DNA from: Bryopsis sp. KO-2023
Taxonomy: Eukaryota > Chlorophyta > Ulvophyceae > Bryopsidales > Bryopsidaceae
DNA: 64,000 nucleotides
Reading direction: 5' to 3'
NCBI GenBank assembly: GCA_030272585.1
Contig: BSYQ01000008.1
Coordinates: 5,766,001 to 5,830,000 of the forward strand
Part shown: in pieces, positions 8,685 to 20,800 of the stretch
How the letters are laid out: every line of letters starts with the position of its first letter
How positions within the stretch are numbered: position 1 is the stretch's first letter
Translations under genes and position numbers: made by a program
The notes under the pieces: generated by a model
What the model was told of the DNA's origin: nothing
What the model saw: the letters and a program-made list of their open reading frames with translations, nothing else
The model's database searches: none

Positions 8685-10351
8685 TTACCGCTTGCGCGGT
8701 CGGGAGACCGTAACTGGGGCTGCTTGGTCGGCTGCGGGCATGTCGCGGCCAAAGGGGATGGGCTCCGGGTGGAAGGAAGGAAGGGGCACAGAATTCTGCC
8801 CGGCAGAACCATCCTGGGCTTTTGCTGGGGGCCTGGGTCTCTCATTGTAGCGGGTCACTGTCACGTACTTGTAGTTACAAAGGATGCAATTCCCATTCTT
8901 GAGAATCAGCTTGTATACCGCTTGGCTCACCCACAGCTTCACTGTCAAGGAGGGGAGGTAGGTGAAGCGAGAGCCATCAGCCTCGTCAGGTACACGCCGG
9001 TTGAATCTGTTGCCAAACAGAAAATGATCCGTGGAGATGGAGGTAGAGTCCGTGTCCCACATGTCTTGGTTGGAGTGAAGGATTTCCTCGATTAAGGCAT
9101 CCCCCTCCCAGCCATGCTCCACCCCCTTCACGGCAATGGGGATTTTCCCGGCAGTCAAGGCCACGGTAGGTAGGAAAATGCTCCATGCTTGTAGGGGACC
9201 TTCCTCGAAACAAACTTCGGTTGGTAATTTCTCTTGGGCGGTGGAAAAACTGGTGGTAGTGAATTGCACATAATGGATGTGCTGCCTGTCCGTCCGGATG
9301 TCCTCCACGTCACCGCGAGACAGTCCATGAGCTCATGACCTCGAGGTTGCAGATACTGTAACAATTGCATCTGGAAGGCACCAATCCCAGTGACCGGGGC
9401 TGATGGGGCAGGTACAAATTTGAAGGATCTCGTGTCATCTCTCAAGGTTTTCCGCATTGCAGCAGTTTTCTTGGCAGCGGCAGAGGGTCTCTTCCGGGGG
9501 AAGACCACAGGGGATGCTGGGGGACCTGAATTCTTCACCTTGGAGGCCCATGTGGGTTTGGGCATGGGTGGGGCTTGAGCTTGGGCTGATGGGGGTGGAG
9601 GGGGTGGGTGCTCCACATCACCACAGGGTGCAGTGAAAGTGGCAGAGGTCCTCATCATGCGGGCATGCAATTGAGCGCCAGCCAATCCCATTTCCAGTCC
9701 AGTAGCTTCATGTTGGAGGAGCTGCACCTGGTGGAGAGTGTCCTTGACGTCTGCAGGATCAAGGGCGTCACGCGTCGAAATCTGCTCCAGAAGGCGCACG
9801 ACCTTGGCTAAGGAAGTAGTAACTCGAGAGGTATGCGCGTGGACAGAGGTCAGCACGCCGTCGAGACACGTATGGAGCTCTTTCAGGATGTGCGCCCCTT
9901 GATGGGACGAAACTGGAGGTGGAGGTGGTGACGAAAAACGTCGTCGGCTGTGGGCGTCGAAGTCGACTGGGCTTGGAGCGCGCTTGGTGGCCTCAGCGGG
10001 GGACGCCACAGCCGGGGGGCCAGGGCTGGAAACCCGGGCATCGCGAGGTTGGGCGATTTCCATCTCATCGTCAGATCCATCCGAGGCTGCGGGGGCAGGG
10101 ACGGGAGCGCCTGCAACAGCGGTATCAGGGGGGTGGACGGCGTCAAGTTGCGCCTGCAACCAGGCGCTAACAAAAACGCGGAACGCGTTGACTGTTCCAT
10201 TGCGGCTCTTGGAGTAGCCCGGAATGCGCAGATCTTGACACAGCGTCTGAAGAGTGACGTGTGAGGCTTTGGGTATCAAAGGCAGAAGGCTCTGGTAGTA
10301 TTCCGGTAGTTCGCCCGGAGAGCCGGGAGGGCGAGGCAAGGTCGCAGGCAT
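8685..10351 (-). pseudogene. LINE ORF1 (nucleic-acid-binding type), one frame break
   Basis: The first frame starts with ATG at 10351 (MPATLPRPPGSPGELPEYYQ) and runs to about 9310. It then needs a one-base shift to enter a second frame (DVEDIRTDRQHIHYVQF...) that continues to the stop at 8685. Together they give about 555 residues. The N-terminal TLCQDLRIPGYSKSR segment weakly resembles a SAP-like DNA-binding helix pair; the middle is Pro/Ala/Ser-rich with a predicted helical stretch (HTCLDGVLTSVHAHT to LLQHEATGLE); the end is basic (SRPRKR). ORF1 proteins of LINEs bind element RNA. Whether the shift is a mutation or programmed cannot be told from one copy. Confidence 0.7.
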
Positions 10352-10406
10352 CGCGCAGAATTCTCTCTGTGTGTGTGTGTGTGTGCTTGTGTCTCGGGGT
10401 CCTAGA

Positions 10407-10832
10407 CCCCCTTATCACAAGCTGCTTTGGAGGAAGCCAAAAGAGAAAGCGCTTCCTTGAAGGACCGAATCATAAAGTACCTCGCCCTACCGTGCGGTTC
10501 GACAACGAAGAGGCGATGGAGTTTCAAGAGCTTCCTTCGCTCCATATTTGACGGCCCGACTCTGGAAGAAATGAGGGCGGTGGACAAAGAATGGATGATA
10601 TCAACGGAGGTGGATGGAAGCGTTTAGATGCGTTTTTTTTTTGGGGGGGGGGGGGCGGGCGCCGCGTTGGGGATTTGGGGAGTCAGGGTTAGGGTGGGTC
10701 AAAAACCGAACTCTTGCAGGCTGTAGGCACTGTTGGAGCTAATATTGTAATAATGGGATAGATGGGGTTTTTCGTTTTGTGAACGTGAGTACTAACATAC
10801 CACACACCACCCCCACGGCTAGGGCACGTGGA
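10407..10832 (+). repeat. dispersed repeat, copy 1 (coiled-coil ORF plus conserved 3' region)
   Basis: From about 10407 an open frame reads AALEEAKRESASLKDR, then IIKYLALPC, KRRWSFKSFLRS, GPTLEEMRAVDKEWMIST and stops at 10625-10627. The same protein and the following non-coding segment (around ACTCTTGCAGGC and ATATTGTAATAA, ending in CACGTGGAT) recur inverted at 24408-24912. Copy 1 is cut on its left by the LINE 5' end. It could be part of a mobile element or a dispersed gene family; I do not recognise the protein. Confidence 0.7.
10633..10655. repeat. T10-G13 homopolymer junction
   Basis: A pure T run is followed directly by a pure G run, inside the 3' region of dispersed repeat copy 1. It is absent from the matching place of copy 2, so it arose or expanded after the copies separated. 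Confidence 0.8.
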
Positions 10833-11022
10833 TACTCCACGTGTGATGTACGTTCCTTCGTCCGACTGAGATGCTATAGCATAGCTTAGCGCTAAGGTTG
10901 AAGGTCTTTGTGCGATTATACACCGTGTCCGCCACTCCCATGTCCGCTTCTCCCGCGAACGCCAAAGTCCGACATACACGCATACAGCTCACACAGACGT
11001 GGCACGCGTTACAGTCCGATCG

Positions 11023-11135
11023 GCGGCGCGCCGGTCTAACGCAGTCGCTTCGCGCGCGCCGGTCTACCCCGCTTCGGTCGCGCCGGTCTACCCCGCGGTC
11101 GCGCCGGTCTACCCCGCTCGCTCGGCGCGCGCCGT
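11023..11135. repeat. GCGCCGGTCTAMCCCG short tandem repeats
   Basis: Four copies of GCGCCGGTCTA(A/C)C separated by CG-rich variants lie next to the telomeric array, in the loop of the inverted repeat. They resemble a subtelomeric satellite; that reading is inference. Confidence 0.75.
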
Positions 11136-11142
11136 TCGCGCA

Positions 11143-11193
11143 ACCCTAAACCCTAAACCCTAAAACCCTAAAACCCTAAACCCTAAACCCTAA
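11143..11193. repeat. interstitial telomeric array, CCCTAAA type
   Basis: Seven CCCTAAA or CCCTAAAA units stand in a row, ending in an A run. The complement TTTAGGG is the plant-type telomere repeat, also known from several algae and alveolates. It lies inside the window with genes on both sides in the assembled sequence, so it is interstitial unless the assembly is chimeric. Confidence 0.9.
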
Positions 11194-11319
11194 AAAAAAC
11201 CTTACTATTTTTGGTTTTGCCACGTCTGTGTGAGCTGTATGCGTGTATGTCGGACTTTGGCGTTCGCGGGAGAAGCGGACATGGGAGTGGCGGACATGGG
11301 AGTGGCAGACATGGGGGTA

Positions 11320-11930
11320 CATCCTTTGTGCCGCCAATTAGCTTCCACGTGTGCGTTAGATATGTGTGAGACACGGAGGTATTTATGTGTTCTATGGGGT
11401 TGGGCGTTTGACTCCTCCTAGTATGCTTCCGCAGCCCTTACGGAGGGCAAGCAAGTCTCGCCCTGATGGGAAAAGAGCAAAACCAGACGTACCTTGCGAC
11501 ATTTTGCGTCTTCGCCAGCTGGGTGCAAGAAAAAACTCGGGAACCCCCAAAACACCTTCATGGAGCTATATTGAGCTCGAGGTGTATCATACCACCCGAT
11601 TTTTTGACGCGGGGACAGTGCGTCGGAAACCAACCCCCAGAAACTGGATTTCGTTGCACAACTTCCGCCAGGTTGAGAGGAAAAGCGTGTGCTTGAGTAA
11701 GAGGTATTGAAGATTATGCCGAGGGAAGTCAGCGCTTGTCATCGGCGTTTCAATTTGGTTCAAATTACCAAAGGGGGGAAATATGGCTGAAACCCGCCAC
11801 AAAGATGTTAAAGTTGACGCTGCCCCCATCGCTCTGCACAGTGTTCCGACATTCCAACGGGATAGCAAGAATCCCCAATTGCAGTACAGGTCGCAGATTT
11901 ATCTCAGGCACTAGCAAGGGCAGTGCAACG
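11320..11930. other. intergenic, upstream of the methyltransferase
   Basis: No gene is supportable. Several short open frames exist on both strands without coherent composition. The last 200 bp should hold the promoter of the plus-strand methyltransferase starting at 11931, but no clear TATA box is seen. Confidence 0.5.
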
Positions 11931-13622
11931 ATGGCTGGCGCTGTGGACCACGCCGAGTATCACTCGCGGTGGGAAACGGAATGGACGGACGGTGTTGGGG
12001 AGGGGGACGTAAGAGCAAGCAAGCAACGTTTCCACACTCTTCACCTTTTTTGCTTGAAGAGCTATGACTAAGACTGTCCTTTGCGACCCTTTGTCCTTTT
12101 TTTTTTGCGGGTGTAGAAATGGGACGCGCGCGCGTCTGCGCCAGCATTGACGAAGCTAGTGAGTAGCGGAGCGTTGGAGTTGAAGGGAAAGAAGTCCATC
12201 GTTCCAGGCTGCGGGTATGGCGACGCATTCGTAATCTCAGTTTTCTTGAGGGTCAATTTGATGAATGCAGTTGAACGAATCAATCAATCCCTGTGGATGT
12301 GATTGCCAATGCCAAATAGTGCCAAAGACTGATTTTGACATTTGCAGGCGTGGATACGATGTGCTGCTTTTTGCTGGTGAAGGGAGTGATGCCCTGGGAC
12401 TGGAAATCGCACAAACTGCTGTGAGACGAAATGACGGGGATGCCCATCGACTGTTCAACCATGGCTCTTTTTTTGCTTTGGAAAAATAGGATGTTAAAAC
12501 TGATGTGATTTTTTGATTTGATTCATATTCAGGTGGATGTCGCAAGTGGCTATCGGGATTCGTTGCAAATTCCTGACGAACACAAAAAGAAAGCCAACTT
12601 TGTGCTAGGTGTGTTTTCAATGCCTGTTTTTCTTCATTGATGAAAAAGAAAGTAAAATCAAATGCAAGCGGTAGGAGTCTCACTTTGATTTCACATTTGT
12701 TTTCACATGTGCATTAACCCTCAGCTTTTCAGCAAGACTCCAATGCTCCCCTCCATTGCTTCGTTTGAACTGGAACGAAAAAAATATATTTCAAAAAAGT
12801 CAAAGTCAAGTTAATTTTAAGTATAATTCTCAAAACATATACATATTCTTTTGGTTAATAATTATTTTCATTAATATTTTTTCTCAATGAGATTTGTTTT
12901 CTCACAGTGGGAGGAATTAATTCATTTGTTTCTTGCATTGAAACTTGTATTGAATGTTTTTTTCAAGGGGACTTTTTCAAACATGGAGGGGGTCAATTTG
13001 ATGTTGGCTTCGACTACACTTTCTTCTGTGCAATTCATCCATCTATGAGGGCAGACTGGGCAAAACAATGGTCAAAACTAATCGTGCCGGGAGGCGAATT
13101 AGTCACTTTGATTTTCCCAGTGGACTCCACTCGGGAGGGTGGCCCTCCGTTCCACACAGATCCCAATGTGGCCAAAGATTTGTTGGAGGCAAATGGTGAT
13201 TGCATGAAATTCCACCTCCCTCCACAACACCTCCGCAGAGTTACTGGCCAGTGTTTCCCGTTAAAAATAGAAAAAGAAGATCCCGCTGAACATGCCTCTT
13301 TTTCATTATCGAAGCTTCCTCCTGATGGAAAATATTTTTCGGTGTCGACGATTTTCAAATTCTTTATTTTATTTCGTTTATCTATTTGCTTTTTTTGGGG
13401 GAATATCTTCTCCAGATTTTTTTGAAAACATTTTTTTCTGGTACATCGCACACACTCATGATTTGATAGTCGATCTAGATCAACCCTAATGCAAGGAAAT
13501 TTTTTTTGTGTTTTTTTTCAGGGTTTGAGTGCAAAGAATTGGGCCCAGTGGACCCCAGCGTCAGCATACCACCCAGGGCTGGAAGAGAATATCTAGGAAG
13601 ATGGATAAGAAGCATGCAATGA
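11931..13622 (+). CDS. SAM-dependent thiol/halide methyltransferase, HOL/TPMT family
   Basis: Six exons (11931-12008, 12117-12214, 12348-12420, 12533-12608, 12968-13195, 13522-13622) join with consistent phases to 217 residues. In order: MAGAVDHAEYHSRWETEWTD, WDARASAPALTKLV, the SAM-binding motif IVPGCGRGYDV (split by intron 2), GLEIAQTAVD, NFVLGDFF, FDYTFFCAIHPSMR, PGGELVTLIFPVD, and the family's C-terminus RAGREYLGRW. This matches the HOL (harmless to ozone layer) and thiopurine S-methyltransferase group, which methylates thiocyanate, bisulfide, halides or small thiols in the cytosol. The typical length is about 220 residues, so the model is complete. The 13195 donor was chosen because it restores the family's NGFEC junction. 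The exact substrate cannot be read from sequence. Confidence 0.88.
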
Positions 13623-14814
13623 AGTGAGGTGTTTTGTGAAATTGTTTTCAGACATAGATACTTTATATTGGAAGGGTGACTGAGGGCTGAAAGGTTTGGT
13701 GTTGATGTAATGAACACAGAATTTGTTCGTCCCTTTCTTTGGAAGTCGAGAGATTGATTTTTTTTTTGTTCTGGTGTGAAAATTGTGTGCTTTTGAAAAT
13801 TGAACTCCCAGCAACAGAGAGAAGAAAGGGGAAAGTTTTTTTTTTTGGGGGGGGGGGGGGGGCAGGGAGCCCTTGTCTCAGTAAACAGGGGTTTGCAGCA
13901 ATTCAATCTTTCGAGGGAAAGTTCAACCAACAAAATACCGCTCCCCCCTTTTTGTCAATCTCGATCAGGAAAAGGAAATTAAGAATTGATAAATAATGAT
14001 GCTGTCCCTAATGTGGATGCTGTTGACTGCATGTGTGATAAAAATGAACTTGACAGCCCCTCCCCCAAAAAAAAGAAGAAAAAAGGGAAAAAAAAGAGAA
14101 GAAAAAGAAACATGATTAAACATGGATAATTGCTGGGAATGGCAGTTTTCCACTTGAGCGATTTAGTGTGGCAAGATGCACCCCACTCATGAAAATGTGG
14201 TGAAATAGATATCAATGAAAATGCAACATTTTGCACCCGGCATGTGTTTCCCCCAATTGACAATGACTTGCCCCCACGCATATTTTGAACCAGACAAAAA
14301 TTATGCAAACAAAATGCAGAACTCCAGGGAATTTCCTTGGTTCGTTTTGGAAACCACCTTGAGTTTGCTTGAAAAGTGCTGTTTTTCTTTTCCTGAATAT
14401 GTGCCCTGGCACTTGCAATTGCATGGTGGAAAATCTTTTGGAAGATGTCTTTCCATTACAGCTGATCCTTGTCAAATTTTGCACCCCCTTTCCAAGGGAC
14501 CCCCCCCACACACACATAAGCTCCCAAAAACGAGGTGGAGTTTTTCCCCTTGCATTTTCGCAGGTCAATCAATCAAATCTTTCCTTTCTACCCAGGTATC
14601 TTTTGTCATCTCCACAATATCAAAACGTTCAATCTTGTTTGTCTATACAAGAGGGAGATTCTTTTCTTGTTTTGTTTTGTTTTGGTGGTTCTTCAAAACA
14701 ACCGAGGGCAGGGGAGATTCTATGAATTAATTGATCAATGAATATCGATTGCGTCAGGTGCCTTTTTCCAGTTCGAGCCACGCTAAAGCTAGTGTTGAGA
14801 TGGAATCAAGCGAT
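13623..14814. other. convergent intergenic region
   Basis: This lies between the stop codons of the methyltransferase (plus) and the ANK-HDAC gene (minus). It contains a T11-G16 homopolymer junction at 13836-13862 and A/T-rich DNA. Open frames of up to 171 codons exist but show no domain and overlap each other on both strands; no gene is called. Confidence 0.55.
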
Positions 14815-17800
14815 TTAAAAGTCGAAAATAGCAGAAGCTATTGCAGAGGTGAACATTCTTGGCTCCCTTATCGGGCGGACTCTCCTGGTGGTGCTTTTTT
14901 CCCCCTTGATTCTTCCTCTTCCAATTTCTTGTTCAGTTCTGCATAGTCGACTGCAAGTCCAAAAAAACATTCAACCGATGGAGAAAAACAACCAAAAAAG
15001 AAAACCACACCCCTTTTTTGGGAAATTAAACATCAAAATGTTTTTCTTTCGAATAAGAATATTATAGAATGGTTGCGAAAGTGCGAGAAATGAACACAGA
15101 AACTTGAATGACAAAAAAAACTGGAATCTTGAAATTGATGATCAACTAGCAAGAGTCTTACCATTCGGTCTTTGACGTTTCGGGCGGGAGCTTCCATCCT
15201 AGAAAGCGAAAAAAAAACAGTCGAAGACCCCCAAAAAATAACAAAATTGACGCTCTACACCAAAGGTAATATTGTCCGAAGAAACCCCCAACCTCATTGA
15301 CAAACAAAAACTACCACGAAAATCCAGTGAAATTTGACAAATTTGTTTTTTGTTTTTTTTTAAAGAATTCAGCTGGTGTGGTTACCTGCGCAGCGGCATG
15401 CTCTTGTCGCGCTAATTCTTGAGATCGTTTCCTGGCCTCCCTGCAATCAATCAATATCAGCCCAACTTCACTAAAATTGATATCTTTACATAACACGTGT
15501 GGAGTTCTGTAGAGGGTTTCATTTTACATACTGATGGTTGAATAAATAACCTCTCCCTAAAAAAAAACTGTTGTGCTTTTTTCGGGGGTTACGCCGAAAA
15601 CAAACACTCTTGAAGAACTAAAAAAACCCATAAACTGCAATTATTATAATATCGCAACTTCCTTCACTTACCTCTCCTTCAGACGTTTTTCTCGACGCAG
15701 TCTATCTGCTTCTCTCTCCATCTAGGTCCAGAAAAAATAATACTGCTCAATAAAAAAATTGCAGAAATCAGAGAATCTCAAATTATAACTCTGTAAAAAA
15801 ACGCCTGTTCAATCAATATGCATACATGGTGGAGCCCTCGACATAGCAAACGGGAATTCATTATTCATTAATTCATTTTCCATTAATTCATTATTATTTT
15901 TTTCATTCCAATAAAAACAACAAGACAATAGCTGTTGACTTAAGAACAATTGCGAAGAGAATAAACTGTTGGTTTACCTCGGCCTCTTTTTCATTCCATT
16001 TCTGCGAGTGGCGAGCCATCAGGGTTTCGACATGGGCTGCCACGCTTCGAGCGAAAGCCGAAACGTTACCTCCTTGAACTCTGTATCCACCTTCTAGAGC
16101 AGAAACCACCCGACCCCCACAACATCTGAACAACCAAAGAATTAACAGAAAACTTTTAAGGTCTGTATCCACCTTCTAGAGCAGAAATCACCCGACCCGC
16201 CCAACATGAACAGCCAAAGAATTAAAAGAAAACACTTGAGACAGAGGTTTTCATCCTCAGCGTACCAAAAACACCTTTACAGAACTCTTTGATGGCCTCA
16301 TGACATGGATCATTTTGGTGGGCAAAAAAAAAAAAAATTGCAAGGAATTCAAGGGAAGAAAACTGGGTTTTCGAGCCCATGAATAAAACTGGACTGTTGA
16401 TTTTCGCAATGAAGCGAAATCTTCTTTGTGATATTTCTGTCGGCAACAAAATCGTACTTACAAATTTGCCACCTGAACGATTTGTTCAGTTATCCATTCA
16501 TAGTGCTCCTCCAAAACTCCGATAAACCTAACACCAACAAACACACACCCCTTTTGGGGTTTTCTTTAAGATCATGTCATTATCAAAAAGTGGACAAAAT
16601 TCTGCTCGCAGTGAATCAATCGGTGGTCCCCTGAGCAATAGAAGTGTCAAGAAATTCCACTTATTTCTTGGAAATGTAAGTTACATAGTTTTTTTGTAAG
16701 GTTGCAATTCCCTAAGGAACCAGACCTGTGGTTTATATCGTCTTTTCTGTGAGCATCGAAGCCTGCCGAAAGGAAAATCATGTCGGGCCGGAAGTTGACG
16801 ACGGCAGGCAGGATCTGTGGATTTCAGAATTACGACACCGCTCAAAAAACATGGCAAAAAAGACTCGCATCCTAAAATTGCGTTGAAAAATCCCTCGCGA
16901 AAAGCAGCGTTGTTTTTTTTTTCTTCTCATGACACCTATAAGAAAGAACCTACATGAAAATACAATCTCTTTCACATTTTTGTTAATGAATATTTCTAGA
17001 AATATAATGGATTTCGGCTAGTTTTCCAGCATTTTGCTTTATTCGAAAAGCGAAAAAAGATGGGATGACGAACCTTGTCCCTCCATGCTCTTTTCCATAG
17101 CTGCACTTGGATTCCGGGCCCAGCGATTCCAACGTTGATAACCCTGGGTCCTTCCACCTCGTTTTCAAAATCCTGAGTGGAGGCAAACTCTCCACCAGGA
17201 TCCTCAACCACCGAAAACGCCTGCCCAACATGCATAGCATCGATTTCTCAGACAAACCCGGGTATGAAAATTTCGTCTGCTGCGTGCAAATGCTCAAGAG
17301 TATGTTCGCATTGAAAAAACCCACTGAACTGAATTACTCTTTATAGAAAAAGGTTCATTTTTTTCAGTGGGTGGGTGGGTGGGGGTTCAAGAATCAAATT
17401 CTAGAATTATGAATAACCACCAACAATAAACATCTTCCCAACTATCCACCACCTCGGATTTTATTCTTTAAACAAGGAATGTAATGCAAATTACATATTT
17501 AATTAATCATTCGAAGCTAAAAAATCAAAATCAAAATTGTGCAGCAAACTATCCTGACCAATGGATCTTGATCCGATGAGGCTTCTTTTGGAATCTCGCT
17601 CGAAGCGTGTCCATTGACCGAGGGCTCCCCTTGGTGAGCCACCTCTTTCTCCGTTCTATTTTTGGAATCGGGGCGGCGATTGTCCGAAGTGGCACCCGAG
17701 CCAGGATAAAACCAAGAATTCTCTATAGAAGGAACTCGAGGCCCGTAAGCCTGGACACTGAAACAAGCAAAAAATTGAAAAAAAAGAACAAACTTCGAAT

Positions 17801-20800
17801 CATTAGCCCATGTGGCTTGTTTTGAGCTGTCGTGGCCTTTTTCAGGCGGTGGCAGATTCGAAAAAAACTTCTTGACAGACTTTTTTAAAAAATTTTCCGT
17901 TGTGTTGTGTTCAAATTTTAGGAGGTAATATGAAGGGAGGAAAGAAAATAATTCAAGATTCCAGACAAAAGCACAGAAATTTGATATTTGGATGAAAGCA
18001 AATCGTTTCCATTTTGTTTTAACAAAATGATCTTTGAGTTTACATAATAAAATTATCGAAATATGCATTGCAGTCATTTTTTTAAATTCATTTTTTCAAC
18101 GAATGCTACAAAAATAAATTCAATATATGTTTAATCGAAACCTGTACCTTCCAAACAGAATGTTGTTTTTATCGCCTTCCCCTAGCCAAGGTCGATATTC
18201 TTTAAAAATCTGAATCCCCTCACTGAACGGTGTTTTCAGCATGACCTGTGCAACAAAACAAAAATAGAAAAACCACATGGAATCAAAAAATATGTCGGGC
18301 GAAATATCAAGATCAACAGATCTTGCCTGTAGCTTAGTTCAAAAATGAGCAATAGGCATACAGGAATCTGAATCTGAATTTAACTCTAAGTTCTCCCTTG
18401 TTTGAAAAACCAAGCAAACTAGAAGAGCAAAACAAATAAAAAACAAGGGGCGACGCAATTTTGACTTCAGTTTTTTCAGCAGCTTTCGATGCAAAGGGGG
18501 AGACGGTCGCCCCTTAGCGTCGATAAAAATGCTAAAAAAAAGTAAAATCGAAACAGCGTTGGGCCTGACGATTAAAAAACTCACAATAGCGATGTTAGGA
18601 AATTAGCCTAGTTCCATATTTTTCACGTGATTCTTTGGTTAATTGAATATATATCGAAATTGATGTCAAAGTACTTTATGGCTGGAAGGTTGCGTGGCCA
18701 AGACACAAGCCTCCGTCCCATTTCCATGATGAACGTCAAAATCCAACACAGCGACCCTCTCTATCCCTAAAAACCACAAAAAAAAATTGAAAATTTTATC
18801 AACAATAACCAATCCCTCGAAGCATGTCAGTCAAATAGCAGTCGAAATAAAGATTAAAAAAACCCAAGATTGAAAAAAAAAAAAGATCAATTTTGCCAAA
18901 TTTGCCAGTTTTGCCATTTCAAAAACAGCACAAAAAAAAAAGCACAGGTCATTACATGAGCCCACCAGATCGCCTGTACACATTCAAAGCATAAGAAGCT
19001 CCGATGGCAATATTGTTCAAAAGGCAAAAACCATGGCTTCCACTGGGGTCGTTTTTGCACGTCACTTTTCCCAGAGGTCCGGCATGGTGTCCAGGAGGAC
19101 GTACGATGCAAAACGAATTTTGAGCCTTCATCAGAACAAAACAACACAAAAAGGTATCTAAATAAACATCTGACTGAACTTTTAGGCACACTAGACATTG
19201 AGACTCCCTCGTAGACTTCAGCATCATTTCCTTGGAAAAAAATGGGTGCGAATTTTGCAAACAGTGGATTTTGGGTTTGAAATTTCTTAGCGTAGGGTCA
19301 CAGTCAGCAATCTCACTTTCGAAAGTCACAGTGGTTAATTTTTCTATGCTGGCGATTGGCAATGTGTGGGAAAAAATCAGATTCTAACTCAAAATGTTTA
19401 AAAATAAAACAATCATGAAGGAAAAGTAATTAAAAAAAAGAGTAAGAACTGCATACATCTCCAGTCATAACTCTATCGACTGCCCTGCAAACAGCCCCTG
19501 CAGCCCGAAGAGCGGCTTTGAAAGATCCACCAGAAAGCACAGTGTCCCCATCCATTTGTGCAACCTCCAAAACAATAGAAAAAGAAAAACGTACAGTAAG
19601 ATTTGAAAAAAACAAAGCATGCATACATTGAAAAAGGGTGGCTCAAAGATTGCAACAAAACATATGTATTCTTTTCTTTCTACTTAGTACCCTAATTTCT
19701 ATTTTTTTTTTACTTTTGTATTCACCTTTGATGGATTATCGGAAACGGCCTCGCAAATGGTTTTTACTCTGTGTACATAATTCCAGTCATGGACTCTGAG
19801 TACGTCTGCCATTTCTGCCAAAGGGGGTTTTTCATCCCATACAGCATGCGAAAATCGGTTGCCTCGAAGAATTCCATGCCCTATGTAAACAAAAATCCAA
19901 AATCAGCATACGACGAGGGGGTTCCACCAAAAAAAGAAAGGGAAAAAAAGAGGAGGATTATCAAACGAAATGGATTTTTGTGGTGGGAAAAAAAAACAGA
20001 CTTTGACTATTGAATATCTTTGAGAAAATAATCTTGAAAAAAAAAATGTGAAGATCTTTCAAAAAAAAAGCTTGCTAAGCGAATGTATAAATAAATAATC
20101 GATGCTTTTCTCTTCAAGGATATTTGGCACTAATTGGTGGTCTTGACATGTGCAAGGTAATGAATTTGCAAAAAAGTGACAGTAAAAGGAAATTATCAGC
20201 AACCTTTTTTGGCCAAAACTTGCAGTCGTTTGACGTTTTCGGGGGGAACCGGCATTCCTCTGGGAGTGGGCTCCGGGGCCGTCTTGTGGTCCAAGCCATC
20301 CGCAGAGTAAATCAAATAAGTGGGCTTTTCGGGGCTGCTGGACTGTTGTTCTTTTCGAACTAAATCGAACTCAGCTGGGTCCTTCACCAGCAGATTGGCG
20401 ATGCTCTGTACCACAGTAAAAATTCAATCAAAAGCGAGGCGAATTCATCAACACCTTGCTGTCACTTCAGTCATATTCTTGTATGGGCAAGGGTTTGCAC
20501 GAAATGGGATTTCATACATTCACACAGTAATTTGCTGGAATCCAGACGAGAGTGGCCATATCCATAAAAAAAGGTCGAAACCAAAAAAAAACAGCAAGCA
20601 CCGACTGGAAACTTTTTTACCACAATTTTTATTGTGGACAAACAGACGGACTCCAACTGATGCACACCTGAAGATTGTTTTGCTTGGGGGAAAAAATATC
20701 AACACCCCCTGGGGATTTCCTTTTTTTTTCAACTTTTCTCAAAACGAAAAAAAATACTGACTATCAATTTCCATTTTTTTGACTTTTTTTTTACCAAGAG

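Larger units (their letters stand above)
755..10405 (-). mobile_element. non-LTR (LINE-like) retrotransposon, interrupted
   Basis: A minus-strand element has ORF1 (10351 to about 8685) and ORF2 (starting at 8645), with AP-endonuclease, reverse-transcriptase and Cys/His C-terminal regions in the order known for Jockey/I/CR1-like LINEs. Without its insertion the element is about 5 kb. Its 5' end lies near 10405, where it abuts a dispersed repeat; the 3' end is somewhere below 755 and no poly(A)-like tail or flanking duplication could be identified. ORF2 is split by the 4,633-bp element at 1130-5762. ORF1 carries a frame break near 9310. Both make this copy non-autonomous now. Confidence 0.85.
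10927..11295. repeat. 78-bp perfect inverted repeat around telomeric repeats
   Basis: 10927-11004 and 11218-11295 are exact reverse complements over 78 bp (left arm starts GTCCGCCACTCCCATG). The 213-bp centre has GCGCCGGTCTA-type repeats and a CCCTAAA array. Right of the arm, the 15-bp GCGGACATGGGAGTG continues as three direct copies (11275-11319, third imperfect). The arrangement is a large palindrome with a telomeric core. It could be a terminal structure of a transposon, or a scar of telomere healing or fusion. Confidence 0.85.

Noticed and set aside
13196-13425. Read-through extension of the methyltransferase exon
   Set aside because: Using the donor after 13195 restores the family's C-terminus in phase; the open frame beyond is intron.
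14215-14730. 171-codon plus-strand ORF
   Set aside because: No domain, overlapped by an equally long opposite frame; it sits between two convergent gene ends.
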